DNA of 26,339 bases from CAZEID01 sp964512075 (lineage in GTDB: Bacteria > Patescibacteriota > WWE3 > 9FT-COMBO-53-11): contig CAZEID010000021.1 of the NCBI GenBank assembly GCA_964512075.1, forward strand, positions 1 to 26,339, given 5' to 3'. Under the pieces are notes generated by a model that was not told the DNA's origin, did not search any database, and saw nothing but the letters and a program-made list of their open reading frames with translations. Below are positions 6,987 to 13,949 of this stretch, piece by piece; the first letter of the stretch is position 1; the number at the start of each line of letters is the position of its first letter. Made by a program: the position numbers and the translations under genes.

Positions 6987-6992
6987 TATAAT
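6987..6992 (+). promoter_or_regulatory. -10 box for tRNA-Glu
   Basis: A perfect TATAAT lies 20 bases before the mature 5' end of tRNA-Glu. No convincing -35 hexamer is seen at 16-18 bases upstream. Confidence 0.45.
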
Positions 6993-7012
6993 TGGAGCGA
7001 GCGGCCCGGGTG

Positions 7013-7088
7013 GGCCTCATCGTCTAGCGGTTTAGGACATGGCGTTCTCAACGCTAAAACACCGGTTCGAATCCGGTTGAGGCCACCA
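7013..7088 (+). tRNA. tRNA-Glu (anticodon CUC)
   Basis: This is a complete 76-base cloverleaf. Acceptor stem GGCCTCA pairs with TGAGGCC, the D-arm TCGTCTAGCGGTTTAGGACA is typical for glutamate, the anticodon stem TGGCG/CGCTA encloses loop TTCTCAA with anticodon CTC at 7047-7049, and the T-arm is ACCGG-TTCGAAT-CCGGT. The discriminator is A and CCA is encoded (7086-7088). Confidence 0.96.
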
Positions 7089-7134
7089 AAGGTTAGCTGT
7101 TTCCGGTTCTTGGGGGCCGCTTGGTTGGCGGAAG

Positions 7135-7263
7135 ATGATTAAAGATTTAATTGACTCCATCAATGAGATAATTAATAGCCTGGTAAAGAGCTGTTTTAGC
7201 TGCTCTTTTGTACTTTTCCTCTTTGTTTTGGGAGGAATTCTCGGTTTGATTTGGGCGCTTTAG
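7135..7263 (+). CDS. Small 42-residue membrane protein (hypothetical)
   Basis: The ATG at 7135 opens a 42-codon frame ending in TAG at 7261-7263. The peptide starts MIKDLIDSINEIINSLVKSC, an amphipathic helix-like segment, followed by CFSC and a hydrophobic stretch of about 20 residues (FVLFLFVLGGILGLIWAL) long enough to span a membrane. A GGCGGAAG stretch directly precedes the ATG, a weak ribosome site. It may be read from the tRNA-Glu transcript. The two-part architecture makes a real small protein plausible, but there is no homology evidence. Confidence 0.4.
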   Translation: MIKDLIDSINEIINSLVKSCFSCSFVLFLFVLGGILGLIWAL

Positions 7264-7270
7264 TTAGGTT

Positions 7271-7298
7271 TTGACTTTTGGCTTTTGATCTGTTAAAT
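7271..7298 (+). promoter_or_regulatory. Sigma70-type promoter upstream of greA
   Basis: TTGACT (7271-7276) and TTAAAT (7293-7298) are separated by 16 bases. The predicted transcription start is near 7305, giving a leader of roughly 95 bases before greA. Confidence 0.5.
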
Positions 7299-7300
7299 TT

Positions 7301-7352
7301 GCAAGTGGAGCCTTGCGAAAGTACGCCCCAAAAAGGGGTTTTTATTATTTTT
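7301..7352 (+). terminator. Hairpin plus terminator-like element in the greA leader
   Basis: Stem GCAAG (7301-7305)/CTTGC (7312-7316) is followed by CCCC (7326-7329)-AAAAA-GGGG (7335-7338) and a T-rich run TTTTTATTATTTTT (7339-7352). The second stem has only 4 GC pairs, so it would be a weak intrinsic terminator. The order promoter, hairpin, terminator-like stem, greA is attenuator-like. It may instead simply end the tRNA-Glu/small-ORF transcript. Confidence 0.4.
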
Positions 7353-7401
7353 GAGCAGGCTTAAAAGAACTGGCGATTTAGATCGCGCTCTTTGAACGGA
7401 A

Positions 7402-7863
7402 ATGGCTGAAGAAAAAGTTTACTTGACCCGCGAGGGTCTCCAAAAATTGCAGGACGAGTATGATCAGCTGGTGAATTTCCGCCGGAAAGAGGTGGCGGAG
7501 AAGCTCCAGAAGGCGCGCGAATTGGGGGATATCACCGAGAACGCCGCCTACGACGCCGCTCGAGACGAGCAGGCCTTTGTCGAAGGTCGGATTGAGGAAT
7601 TGGAAGCCATTCTCAAAAAAGTTGAGGTGGTGGAGGAAGAGAAAGCCGGGGTGGTCTCAGTCGGGTCTCGGGTGCGGGTCCATCTGGATGGGAACGAGCA
7701 GGAATTTCAGATTGTCGGCGCTCCTGAAGCAGACCCGGCGGCCGGTAAAATTTCGCACGAGTCCCCGTTAGGTCGGGCTCTTTTGGGCAAGAAGGTAGGA
7801 GAGAAAGTTGAGATTGATGCTCCGGCCGGTAAGCTTACTTACCACGTTCTCGAGATCAAATAA
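7402..7863 (+). CDS. greA: GreA transcript cleavage/elongation factor
   Basis: This 153-residue GreA rescues backtracked RNA polymerase by stimulating transcript cleavage. The N-terminal coiled coil runs from YLTREGLQKLQDEYDQL to about residue 75. Its tip carries GDITENAAYDAARDEQ with the catalytic acidic residues D43 and E46. The C-terminal FKBP-like domain includes VSVGSRVRVHLDG and SPLGRALLGKKVGEKVEIDAPAGK. Length is normal. It has its own upstream promoter and hairpin-bearing leader. Confidence 0.97.
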   Translation: MAEEKVYLTREGLQKLQDEYDQLVNFRRKEVAEKLQKARELGDITENAAYDAARDEQAFVEGRIEELEAILKKVEVVEEEKAGVVSVGSRVRVHLDGNEQEFQIVGAPEADPAAGKISHESPLGRALLGKKVGEKVEIDAPAGKLTYHVLEIK

Positions 7864-7953
7864 GCTGGATCAGGTTCGGCTCTCAGCGGAAACAGCGCTC
7901 TCGCCTGCGGGATTTCCCCCCGGAAACAATACTCTGCGTCCAAACTACTGGCC

Positions 7954-7981
7954 ACTAGCTACTAGCTACTAGCTACTGACT
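7954..7981. repeat. 7-bp tandem repeat upstream of lysS
   Basis: ACTAGCT is repeated three times exactly (7954-7974), followed by the variant ACTGACT (7975-7981). It abuts the -10 box of lysS. Such a short array could arise by slippage. It covers the place where a -35 element would lie, so copy number could alter promoter strength. Confidence 0.6.
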
Positions 7982-7986
7982 ACTTA

Positions 7987-7992
7987 TATAAT
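7987..7992 (+). promoter_or_regulatory. -10 box for lysS (probable leaderless start)
   Basis: TATAAT ends 6 bases before GTG 7999 and 9 bases before ATG 8002, so transcription should start at or next to the start codon. No -35 or Shine-Dalgarno sequence is evident. Confidence 0.5.
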
Positions 7993-8001
7993 TCCCTTGT
8001 G

Positions 8002-9453
8002 ATGCCCCTGGACGAACTTCGCCGGATTCGGTTAGAAAAACTAGAAGCGCTCAAGGAGGCCGGGATTAATCCTTTCCCCAGCAAGTTTGAGCGCAAGCAA
8101 ACTATTGCCGAAGTCCGCCGCTCCAAGCTCGGCGCGCAAGTTCAAACCGCCGGTCGGATTATGGCTTGGCGCGTCCAGGGGGGGATTATCTTCGCCGATT
8201 TAGTTGAGGCTGGGGCCAAAGTTCAGCTTCTCTTCAAAAAAGATACGCTTCCCCCGAAGGATTGGAAAGTTCTGGAACTGTTGGACATCGGAGATTTTCT
8301 CGGCGTGCGGGGGGAACTTTTCCGGACCAAGGCGGGAGAATTAACGATTCTAGTTAAGACCTATCAACTTTTGGCGAAGTCTCTCCGTCCCCTTCCCGCC
8401 AAGTCTGGTCTAACAAATATTGAAGAACGCTACCGGCAGCGGTACGTGGACTTGTTAGTAAATCCTGAAGTGCGGCAGGTTTTCGAAACCCGGACTAAAA
8501 TTATTGACGCTCTTCGGCGCTATTTGGTTAAGTTTGGCGGTTTCGAGGTGGAGACTCCGATCCTCCAGCCGATCTACGGCGGAGCTTCCGCCCGGCCTTT
8601 TACGACCCACCACAACGCTCTCGATGCCGATTTTTACCTTCGGATTTCGGACGAGCTTTATTTGAAGCGGCTGATCGTGGGGGGGTTTGATTTTGTCTTT
8701 GAATTTGGCCGGGATTTTCGGAACGAAGGGATGGACCGCCAGCATAATCCCGAGTTCACAATGCTCGAGTTTTACTGGGCTTGGAAGGATTATCAAGATT
8801 TAATGAAGTTTACTCAAGAGATGCTTTTCCGGGTGGTGAAGGAAGTAATCGGGAGTTCCAAAGTAACTTACGGCGGAAGCGTTATTGATTTTTCTCCGCC
8901 TTGGAAAAGGATGACTTTCCGAGAAGCGGTTCTGAAAGAGAGCGGTTTGGATATCGAGAAATTTAGCACTGAAAGCGAGTTGCGGGCGGAGATTAATCGT
9001 CGCCGAGTGGCTCTGGACCTTAAAGGTGTAGTAGGATACGGAGCTCTTCTAGATGCTTTTTACAAGCAGCTGGTCCGCGAGAGAATTGCAGGGCCCGTAA
9101 TCCTTTCCGACTGGCCCGCCGAGATGGTGCCATTGGCGAAGCGGAAATCCACTAACCCCGCTTTGGTGGAGAGTTTTCAAGTTCTCGTTAGGGGGATGGA
9201 GCTTCTTTTAGCTTACAGTGAATTAAATGATCCGTTGGATCAGCGGGCCCGTTGGGAAGAGGAGATGCGGTTGTCTCGGAGGGGGTTAGAGGAGCACCAA
9301 GTTCTGGATGAAGATTATCTTCGAGCGCTCGAGTACGGAATGCCCCCAACGGCGGGTTGGGGGATGGGGATTGATCGCCTTACCGCAATTTTAACTGACC
9401 AACCCTCGATTAAGGACACAATTCTGTTTCCGACCCTTCGGCCGGAGAGATGA
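8002..9453 (+). CDS. lysS: Lysyl-tRNA synthetase, class II
   Basis: The 483-residue enzyme charges tRNA-Lys. The N-terminal anticodon-binding OB-fold spans roughly residues 50-145, followed by the class II catalytic core. ERYRQRYVDLLVNPEVRQVF precedes motif 1, motif 2 is FEFGRDFRNEGMDRQHNPEF and motif 3 is GWGMGIDRLTAIL near the C-terminus. Length matches bacterial LysRS. Start: GTG 7999 and ATG 8002 are adjacent in frame; the ATG is chosen here, but the -10 position fits either. The TGA stop overlaps the serS ATG. Confidence 0.97.
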   Translation: MPLDELRRIRLEKLEALKEAGINPFPSKFERKQTIAEVRRSKLGAQVQTAGRIMAWRVQGGIIFADLVEAGAKVQLLFKKDTLPPKDWKVLELLDIGDFLGVRGELFRTKAGELTILVKTYQLLAKSLRPLPAKSGLTNIEERYRQRYVDLLVNPEVRQVFETRTKIIDALRRYLVKFGGFEVETPILQPIYGGASARPFTTHHNALDADFYLRISDELYLKRLIVGGFDFVFEFGRDFRNEGMDRQHNPEFTMLEFYWAWKDYQDLMKFTQEMLFRVVKEVIGSSKVTYGGSVIDFSPPWKRMTFREAVLKESGLDIEKFSTESELRAEINRRRVALDLKGVVGYGALLDAFYKQLVRERIAGPVILSDWPAEMVPLAKRKSTNPALVESFQVLVRGMELLLAYSELNDPLDQRARWEEEMRLSRRGLEEHQVLDEDYLRALEYGMPPTAGWGMGIDRLTAILTDQPSIKDTILFPTLRPER

Positions 9454-10694
9454 TGCTGAATCCGAACTTTATCTTAGAAAATTTGAAGGAAATTAAGCGC
9501 TCCGTTGCCGGGCGCGGAATGAAAATTGAGATTGAGCCGATTGTTAAGCTCGCCAAAGCCCGGGGCGAGATTTTGGCACGGGTCGAGGAACTGCGGGCGC
9601 AACGGAACCAGCTGAGTCGAGAGCCGTCCGCCGAGAATGTTCGGAAGAGTGGGGATATTAAGACGGAGCTAAAGAACCTGGAACCCCAGCTGAAGAATTT
9701 GGAGGAGCAGCTTCAGGAGAAGATTTGGCAGGTTCCGAATCTTCTTCACCCCGAAGTTCCATCCGGCCACGACGATTCTGCTAACCGGGTACTAAGGGTG
9801 GTAGGGAAACCGCCAAAATTTTCTTTCCAGCCCCTTAATCACGAGGAGATTGCTCGCCGGTTGGACCTAATTGATTTTGAGGCGGGAGCGAAGGTTGCGG
9901 GGACGAAGTTCTATTACCTTAAGAATGGCGCGGCCCTTTTGGAGTTGGCTTTGGTCCGATACGCCTTGGATTTGTTGGTTAAGGAGGGCTTTACTCCTTT
10001 TATCACCCCCGATCTGGCTAAGCCCTCAATTATTGACGGGATCGGGTTTGTGCCGCGAGGTCCGGGGTCCAATATTTACCTGCTGGAGGGGGAGGAGCTG
10101 GGGCTGATTGGCACGGCCGAAATTACCTTGGGAGGATATCACGCGGGCCAGGTTTTGGAGGGGAAGAGTCTTCCGCTGAAGTACGCCGGTTTTTCCCACT
10201 GTTTCCGTCGGGAGGCGGGGACTTACGGCAAATACACTAAAGGACTTTACCGTGTGCACCAGTTTTCCAAGGTGGAGATGTTTGTCTTCTGCCGACCGGA
10301 GGATTCCGAAAAGATTCACCAAGAAATCCTTTCGGTGGAAGAGAAGATTTTTCAAGGCTTGGAAATTCCTTACCGGGTGATTGATAACTGTGCGGGGAAT
10401 TTAGGCGCGGCTTCGATTCGAACCTTGGACTTAGAAGCTTGGATGCCCGGTCGGGGGGAGTATGGGGAGATCACCTCTACCTCCAATACGACTGATTACC
10501 AGGCGCGGCGGTTGGGTATTAAGTATCGAGACGGTCACGGTGAGATTAAGTTCGTTCATACCTTAAATGGAACCGCCGTCGCTACCTCCCGAGCCTTGAT
10601 CGCCATTCTGGAGAACTACCAGCAAAAGGATGGCTCGGTAAAGATTCCTCGAGTTTTGGTTCCCTATGTGGGGAGGGAATTCCTTGGGCGCTGA
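9450..10694 (+). CDS. serS: Seryl-tRNA synthetase
   Basis: This 414-residue class II synthetase charges tRNA-Ser (and tRNA-Sec where present). Residues about 30-100 form the long antiparallel coiled-coil arm that grips the tRNA-Ser variable arm. The core shows TAEITLGGYHAGQVLEGKSL, motif 2 CFRREAGTYGKYTKGLYRVHQF, the serine-specific segment EYGEITSTSNTTDYQARRL and motif 3 LNGTAVATSRALIAILENYQ. The N-terminal MLNPNFILENLKEIKRSV is typical. ATG 9450 overlaps the lysS stop; ATG 9453 is an alternative. Confidence 0.97.
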   Translation: MMLNPNFILENLKEIKRSVAGRGMKIEIEPIVKLAKARGEILARVEELRAQRNQLSREPSAENVRKSGDIKTELKNLEPQLKNLEEQLQEKIWQVPNLLHPEVPSGHDDSANRVLRVVGKPPKFSFQPLNHEEIARRLDLIDFEAGAKVAGTKFYYLKNGAALLELALVRYALDLLVKEGFTPFITPDLAKPSIIDGIGFVPRGPGSNIYLLEGEELGLIGTAEITLGGYHAGQVLEGKSLPLKYAGFSHCFRREAGTYGKYTKGLYRVHQFSKVEMFVFCRPEDSEKIHQEILSVEEKIFQGLEIPYRVIDNCAGNLGAASIRTLDLEAWMPGRGEYGEITSTSNTTDYQARRLGIKYRDGHGEIKFVHTLNGTAVATSRALIAILENYQQKDGSVKIPRVLVPYVGREFLGR

Positions 10695-11343
10695 ACCGCG
10701 GATTATTCACACTGCGGATTCAGTAATTTCGGGAAAGATCAACGTTTGGGATCACCAGGGAAGTTTAGTTTTAGAAGTAGGCGGTTATCCTCAGTCAATC
10801 TCCCTGAACACGCCTAATCTGAAGGAGCGCTACTGGTTTAGAGCGGTAGAGGAGGTGGGGGGGCGCTTGGTTGCCCCTCGCCGGGTCCTTGTAATTGGGG
10901 TGGGAGGCGGGACGATTCTGCACCTTTTTTCCTGGAAGTTTCCGGGAGTGGCAATTACCGGGGTGGAGATTGATCCCGAGATCGTTCGGGTTGCCCGGGA
11001 TTTTTTTGAGTTGGATCGGGTTCCTAATCTGACTTTGGTTCTCGCGGACGGCAAAGATTTCGTGGCTAATTACCAGGGGGAGCGGTTCGACCTCTCCTTC
11101 GTCGACGCTTATTTGGGAGGAAACTTTCCTTTGGCGTTTGAGGAGGAGGTGTTTCTTCGGCGGCTTCAGCGGATTACAAGGGCTTCCGGCTTGATTGCGA
11201 TTAACCGCGCCGGCGGCGGGGGAAACTTAACTAGTTTTCGGCAAATTTTGGCGCGGATTTTTGCTAAGGTGGAGATGATTAAAATCCCCCTGCCGGGGTT
11301 TCTGGGGGAAATGACGGGAAACTATCTCTTTATTTGCCAATGA
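10666..11343 (+). CDS. Spermidine-synthase-like Rossmann-fold protein
   Basis: The protein (225 residues from ATG 10666) has the SAM/dcSAM-binding fold of the spermidine synthase family: VLVIGVGGGTILHLFSWKFPG, then GVEIDPEIVRVARDFF, ADGKDFV and FDLSFVDAYLGG. The short beta N-domain (IISGKINVWDHQGSLVLEVGGYPQS) also fits. The catalytic DTTDP-type motif reads VDAYLGG, so aminopropyl transfer is uncertain and a methyltransferase-like activity is possible. The start is ambiguous: TTG 10684 has a GGGAGG ribosome site about 8 bases upstream and would give 219 residues, whereas ATG 10666 lies within serS. Confidence 0.75.
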   Translation: MWGGNSLGAEPRIIHTADSVISGKINVWDHQGSLVLEVGGYPQSISLNTPNLKERYWFRAVEEVGGRLVAPRRVLVIGVGGGTILHLFSWKFPGVAITGVEIDPEIVRVARDFFELDRVPNLTLVLADGKDFVANYQGERFDLSFVDAYLGGNFPLAFEEEVFLRRLQRITRASGLIAINRAGGGGNLTSFRQILARIFAKVEMIKIPLPGFLGEMTGNYLFICQ

Positions 11344-11795
11344 ACTCAATTGCGATTTTTCTGGCGGAGGACTTGGTTTATTTAGTTGGGTTAGTGATTC
11401 CCTATCTTTGGTGGCGGCGGGAGCGGCACGACTTGATTCGGATTTTAGTTACGGTGGTGGCGGCCTTTGCGGTTTCGGAGGTGCTCAAGTCATTTTTTGC
11501 AATTCCTCGCCCTTTTGTGGCGGAGGGGTTCACTCCGTTGGTTAAGGTTTCTCCTCGCGATTTCTACGGCTCCTTTCCTTCGGGACACGTCACCTTCCTG
11601 GCGGCCCTGGGGTCGGCGATCTTCTTTACAGAGAAGCTCCCCGGAGTTCTGGTTCTGCTGGGGGGAGTTTTGGTGGGGTTAGGAAGGATTTTGGTGGGGG
11701 TTCACTACCCGCTAGATATTTTGGGCGGATTTGCGATTGGCGTGGTGGTAGCCGGGTTCTTTAAGGCTTTGCATGAGGTTTTTCCGGTTTGGTAA
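11340..11795 (+). CDS. PAP2-family membrane phosphatase
   Basis: This 151-residue polytopic membrane protein carries the PAP2 phosphatase signature: K50-x6-R57-P58, P80-S-G-H83 and G115-R116-x5-H122-x3-D126. The acid/base histidines and phosphate-binding residues are present. Several hydrophobic spans lie at about 8-25, 33-50, 84-97, 102-118 and 126-144. Beside uppP it probably acts on undecaprenyl pyrophosphate or another lipid phosphate at the outer face of the membrane. The start chosen is the ATG overlapping the previous stop (ATGA); a TTG at 11334 is possible. The stop overlaps the uppP ATG by one base. Confidence 0.9.
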   Translation: MNSIAIFLAEDLVYLVGLVIPYLWWRRERHDLIRILVTVVAAFAVSEVLKSFFAIPRPFVAEGFTPLVKVSPRDFYGSFPSGHVTFLAALGSAIFFTEKLPGVLVLLGGVLVGLGRILVGVHYPLDILGGFAIGVVVAGFFKALHEVFPVW

Positions 11796-12562
11796 TGCCG
11801 ATTTATCAAGCGGTCGTTCTGGGAATCGTTCAGGGGTTGACCGAGATCTTTCCGATCTCTTCTTCGGGGCACCTGATTCTTATTCCTAAGATCTTGGGCT
11901 GGGAGACTCACCCACTTTCCTTTGATGCGGCGCTGCACCTGGGGACCGCCTTGGCACTACTGGTATTTTTCGGAAAAGATTGGATTGCGCTCTTCGTTTC
12001 CCGTTCTTACCGGATGATTTTGGTAGTTTTTCTGGCCTCGGTTCCGGTAGGGCTGGCGGGACTTTTAGGGAGCGATTTTATTGAGGGGAATCTTAGAGAC
12101 CCCCGCGGGGTGGTTTTGGCTCTGATTGGAGTAGCAATTTTGATGTTGCTGGTGGAGGGGTTCTATCGTAAGCTGGGAGAAAGACACCAGCAGCTAAGGT
12201 TGGGGGACGCGGTGGCGATCGGGATCTCCCAGGGGTTGGCACTCTTTCCGGGCGTCTCCCGTTCGGGGATTACGATCGTAACCGGGATGGGTAGGGGACT
12301 GGAGCGGGAAAAAGCGGCCCGGTTCTCTTTTTTGATTTCTTTACCGATTGTTCTCGCCGCTGGGCTTTGGGAGCTTTTCAAAGTTTATCGGAACGGGCTT
12401 TTATTGGGGGAGGGGCCGAGCTTGGGAGTGGGGATTCTGACCTCTTTTTTGGTCGGCCTCTTGGCGGTGAGGTTTCTGCTGGGGATTTTGCGGCACTTTT
12501 CGCTGGTTCCGTTCGCGGTTTACCGAATCCTATTAGGATTACTCTTGCTTTTTGTTCTCTAA
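11795..12562 (+). CDS. uppP: Undecaprenyl-diphosphatase UppP (BacA)
   Basis: This 255-residue integral membrane enzyme recycles the cell-wall lipid carrier by dephosphorylating undecaprenyl pyrophosphate. Both family motifs are intact: GLTEIFPISSSGHL (14-27) with E17 and H26, and PGVSRSG (152-158) with R156. About eight hydrophobic segments are visible. The start ATG overlaps the PAP2 stop (TAATG). Two unrelated phosphatases with likely overlapping substrates are thus translated together. The gene converges with the YkuK gene, leaving a 20-base gap. Confidence 0.96.
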   Translation: MPIYQAVVLGIVQGLTEIFPISSSGHLILIPKILGWETHPLSFDAALHLGTALALLVFFGKDWIALFVSRSYRMILVVFLASVPVGLAGLLGSDFIEGNLRDPRGVVLALIGVAILMLLVEGFYRKLGERHQQLRLGDAVAIGISQGLALFPGVSRSGITIVTGMGRGLEREKAARFSFLISLPIVLAAGLWELFKVYRNGLLLGEGPSLGVGILTSFLVGLLAVRFLLGILRHFSLVPFAVYRILLGLLLLFVL

Positions 12563-12582
12563 CTACTAACTAGCGTTTCGCG

Positions 12583-13095
12583 TCACGTGTGACGGTCGGC
12601 GACTTTGGAGGCGCCGAAGGACTCGGGCTTAGTTTTGACTTCGTAGCCGCTACTTTTAATCATTGCCACTACCTCGGCGATCATTTCCCGAGTCTTGCCG
12701 TTTTCACCGATATCCACGTGAATTTCTAGTCCAATCTGGAGAAGTTCGGTTGCTCCCTTAAGGTATTGGATGAAGTCATTGGCAAACTCCAATGAGGTGA
12801 GGGCTTCTTCGTAAATTCTTTCTTTGAGGGTGTAAGCGCGGTTGTTTCGATAGCCCTTCCAAAAGTAAATTCCGCCGCCCCCGACGCGGTGGACTACGAG
12901 GGCGGTGACAAACTCTACTCCTGCTCCGTTGTGGTTTTGGGAATCGGTTCCGATAATAATCCGATAACGTTGGTCGGGGGAGTTCTTAACAAAGTGGGAG
13001 ATCTTTTCAATAACCTCTGGCAGTGTGAGTTTTCCATAGGTGGGGCTATGGAAGACTTCAATCTCTTTAAGTTGGGTGGTTGGTTGAAGAGCCAT
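12583..13095 (-). CDS. YkuK/DUF458 family protein (RNase H-like fold)
   Basis: The 170-residue protein matches the DUF458/YkuK family: FHSPTYGKLTLPEVIEKISHFV, then IIIGTDSQNHN, with the acidic residue of the RNase H-like core, a TALVVHRVGGGGIYFWKG strand pair and HVDIGENGKTREMIAEVVAMI near the C-terminus. Bacillus YkuK is linked to sporulation-era expression, but its biochemical activity is not settled, so no reaction is assigned. TATAAT lies 7 bases upstream of the ATG (13103-13108, minus), implying leaderless transcription. An imperfect palindrome at 12581-12594 overlaps the end of the gene. Confidence 0.88.
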   Translation of the reverse strand: MALQPTTQLKEIEVFHSPTYGKLTLPEVIEKISHFVKNSPDQRYRIIIGTDSQNHNGAGVEFVTALVVHRVGGGGIYFWKGYRNNRAYTLKERIYEEALTSLEFANDFIQYLKGATELLQIGLEIHVDIGENGKTREMIAEVVAMIKSSGYEVKTKPESFGASKVADRHT

Positions 13096-13102
13096 CCCGA
13101 TT

Positions 13103-13108
13103 ATTATA
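13103..13108 (-). promoter_or_regulatory. -10 box for the YkuK gene (probable leaderless start)
   Basis: The minus strand reads TATAAT followed by 7 bases and the ATG at 13095. There is no room for a ribosome-binding site if transcription begins at the usual distance. No clear -35 was found. Confidence 0.5.
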
Positions 13109-13120
13109 CTCCGGGGAGGG

Positions 13121-13846
13121 TTATTTTGTAGTGAGCGAGTTAAGGATGGTATCCAGCTGGTCCAGTTCTTCGGCCGTAGCGGAGTCGAGGATAGTGAATT
13201 GATAGAGGCCGGAAGTACCGGGAGTCAGAGGGGGGTCGGTAATAGTAAACTGGGGGGCACCAAAGTCAAAGAATCTCTCTTGGAGGCCGCAGGCTGCTTC
13301 GAAATAGGTTTCATCGGGGTCGGTATCCCAATAGATTTTTGCACCAATCCTCCGCCCCCGGATGTCGAAAAGATTAATCTCTTGGTACGGAATGGTTCGG
13401 AGATCTACGACGGCGGGATCGGGTAAGTCAATCTCCCGGTTCGCGGCTAGCACCGCATTGTAATAAGAGGGAGAATCGTCCGCAAACTTAAAGTAGGAAG
13501 CGCACCCGCCTCCGCCCCCGATCCCGTGAACTGCCGCCAGCTTAAAGACTATCTTCCCGTCTGGGTTCTTGATTTCTAGTCCCGTGAGGCCGGTGTAGGT
13601 AGGTCCTGTCGTGAGCATCTCCGTTCCGGCGCCGTTTTGGTATTCCACTACTGTCCACCCCGAAGGAACCTGGCCGCGGATGAATTTTCCGGCGATTTCG
13701 CTGGTAGAGGGAGTGGAGGAAGTAGGGGAAGCTTCCTCTTCTGGAGCTTGTTGGTGATAGACCCAAAACCAGTAGAGGAGAAAACCGAGGGTGGCAAAAA
13801 TTAAAATAACGAAGAGGCCCACCAAGAACTTCTTCCTTCCGCTCAT
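13121..13846 (-). CDS. Single-pass membrane-anchored protein of unknown function
   Basis: Not recognised. The 241-residue protein begins MSGRKK and has one hydrophobic span (about residues 7-30, FLVGLFVILIFATLGFLLYW), then an acidic and Ser/Thr-rich linker (about 31-52), and a domain of about 190 residues predicted to face outwards. The domain has two cysteines (in GGGGGCASYF and EAACGLQ) that could form a disulfide and is rich in Asp and Pro. It ends DQLDTILNSLTTK. The layout resembles the partial protein at the right edge of the window, although I see no direct sequence match. It is followed by the YkuK gene after 25 bases. Confidence 0.75.
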   Translation of the reverse strand: MSGRKKFLVGLFVILIFATLGFLLYWFWVYHQQAPEEEASPTSSTPSTSEIAGKFIRGQVPSGWTVVEYQNGAGTEMLTTGPTYTGLTGLEIKNPDGKIVFKLAAVHGIGGGGGCASYFKFADDSPSYYNAVLAANREIDLPDPAVVDLRTIPYQEINLFDIRGRRIGAKIYWDTDPDETYFEAACGLQERFFDFGAPQFTITDPPLTPGTSGLYQFTILDSATAEELDQLDTILNSLTTK

Positions 13847-13857
13847 CGCGTTAGCTT

Positions 13858-13866
13858 AGTCTAGCA
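13858..13866 (-). promoter_or_regulatory. Extended -10 promoter for the anchored protein
   Basis: The minus strand reads TGCTAGACT, followed by 11 bases and the ATG at 13846. It lies back-to-back with the secA promoter about 60 bases away. Confidence 0.4.
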
Positions 13867-13921
13867 GAAAGGTCCCGTTTTTGGGAAGGCGCCGAAATCG
13901 CATCCAACTCCAATCTTTGCT

Positions 13922-13941
13922 TATAATTAGACCTGTAGAAT
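13922..13941 (+). promoter_or_regulatory. secA promoter region with two -10-like boxes
   Basis: TATAAT at 13922-13927 and TAGAAT at 13936-13941 both precede the ATG at 13950. The second box ends 8 bases before the ATG and would give a leaderless secA mRNA; the first would give a leader of about 16 bases without a ribosome site. Which is used cannot be decided by sequence. Confidence 0.4.
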
Positions 13942-13949
13942 AAAGATCC

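Noticed and set aside
6943..7020. Longer start for the minus-strand membrane protein
   Set aside because: It would overlap the tRNA-Glu gene, and the added residues are polar and unlike the rest; a -10 box supports the shorter start.
7868..7900. TPP-riboswitch-like motifs on the minus strand (CTGAGAG then GAACCTGATCC)
   Set aside because: Only three bases separate the two motifs, the following P4/P5 elements are missing, and the orientation would place it antisense to greA.
7954..7981. CRISPR-like repeat
   Set aside because: The units are 7 bases with no spacers; no cas genes are in the window.
12581..12594. Palindrome CGTCACGTGTGACG as a bidirectional terminator between uppP and the YkuK gene
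   Set aside because: The loop would be 2-4 bases, there is no T-run on either side, and it overlaps the coding end of the YkuK gene.
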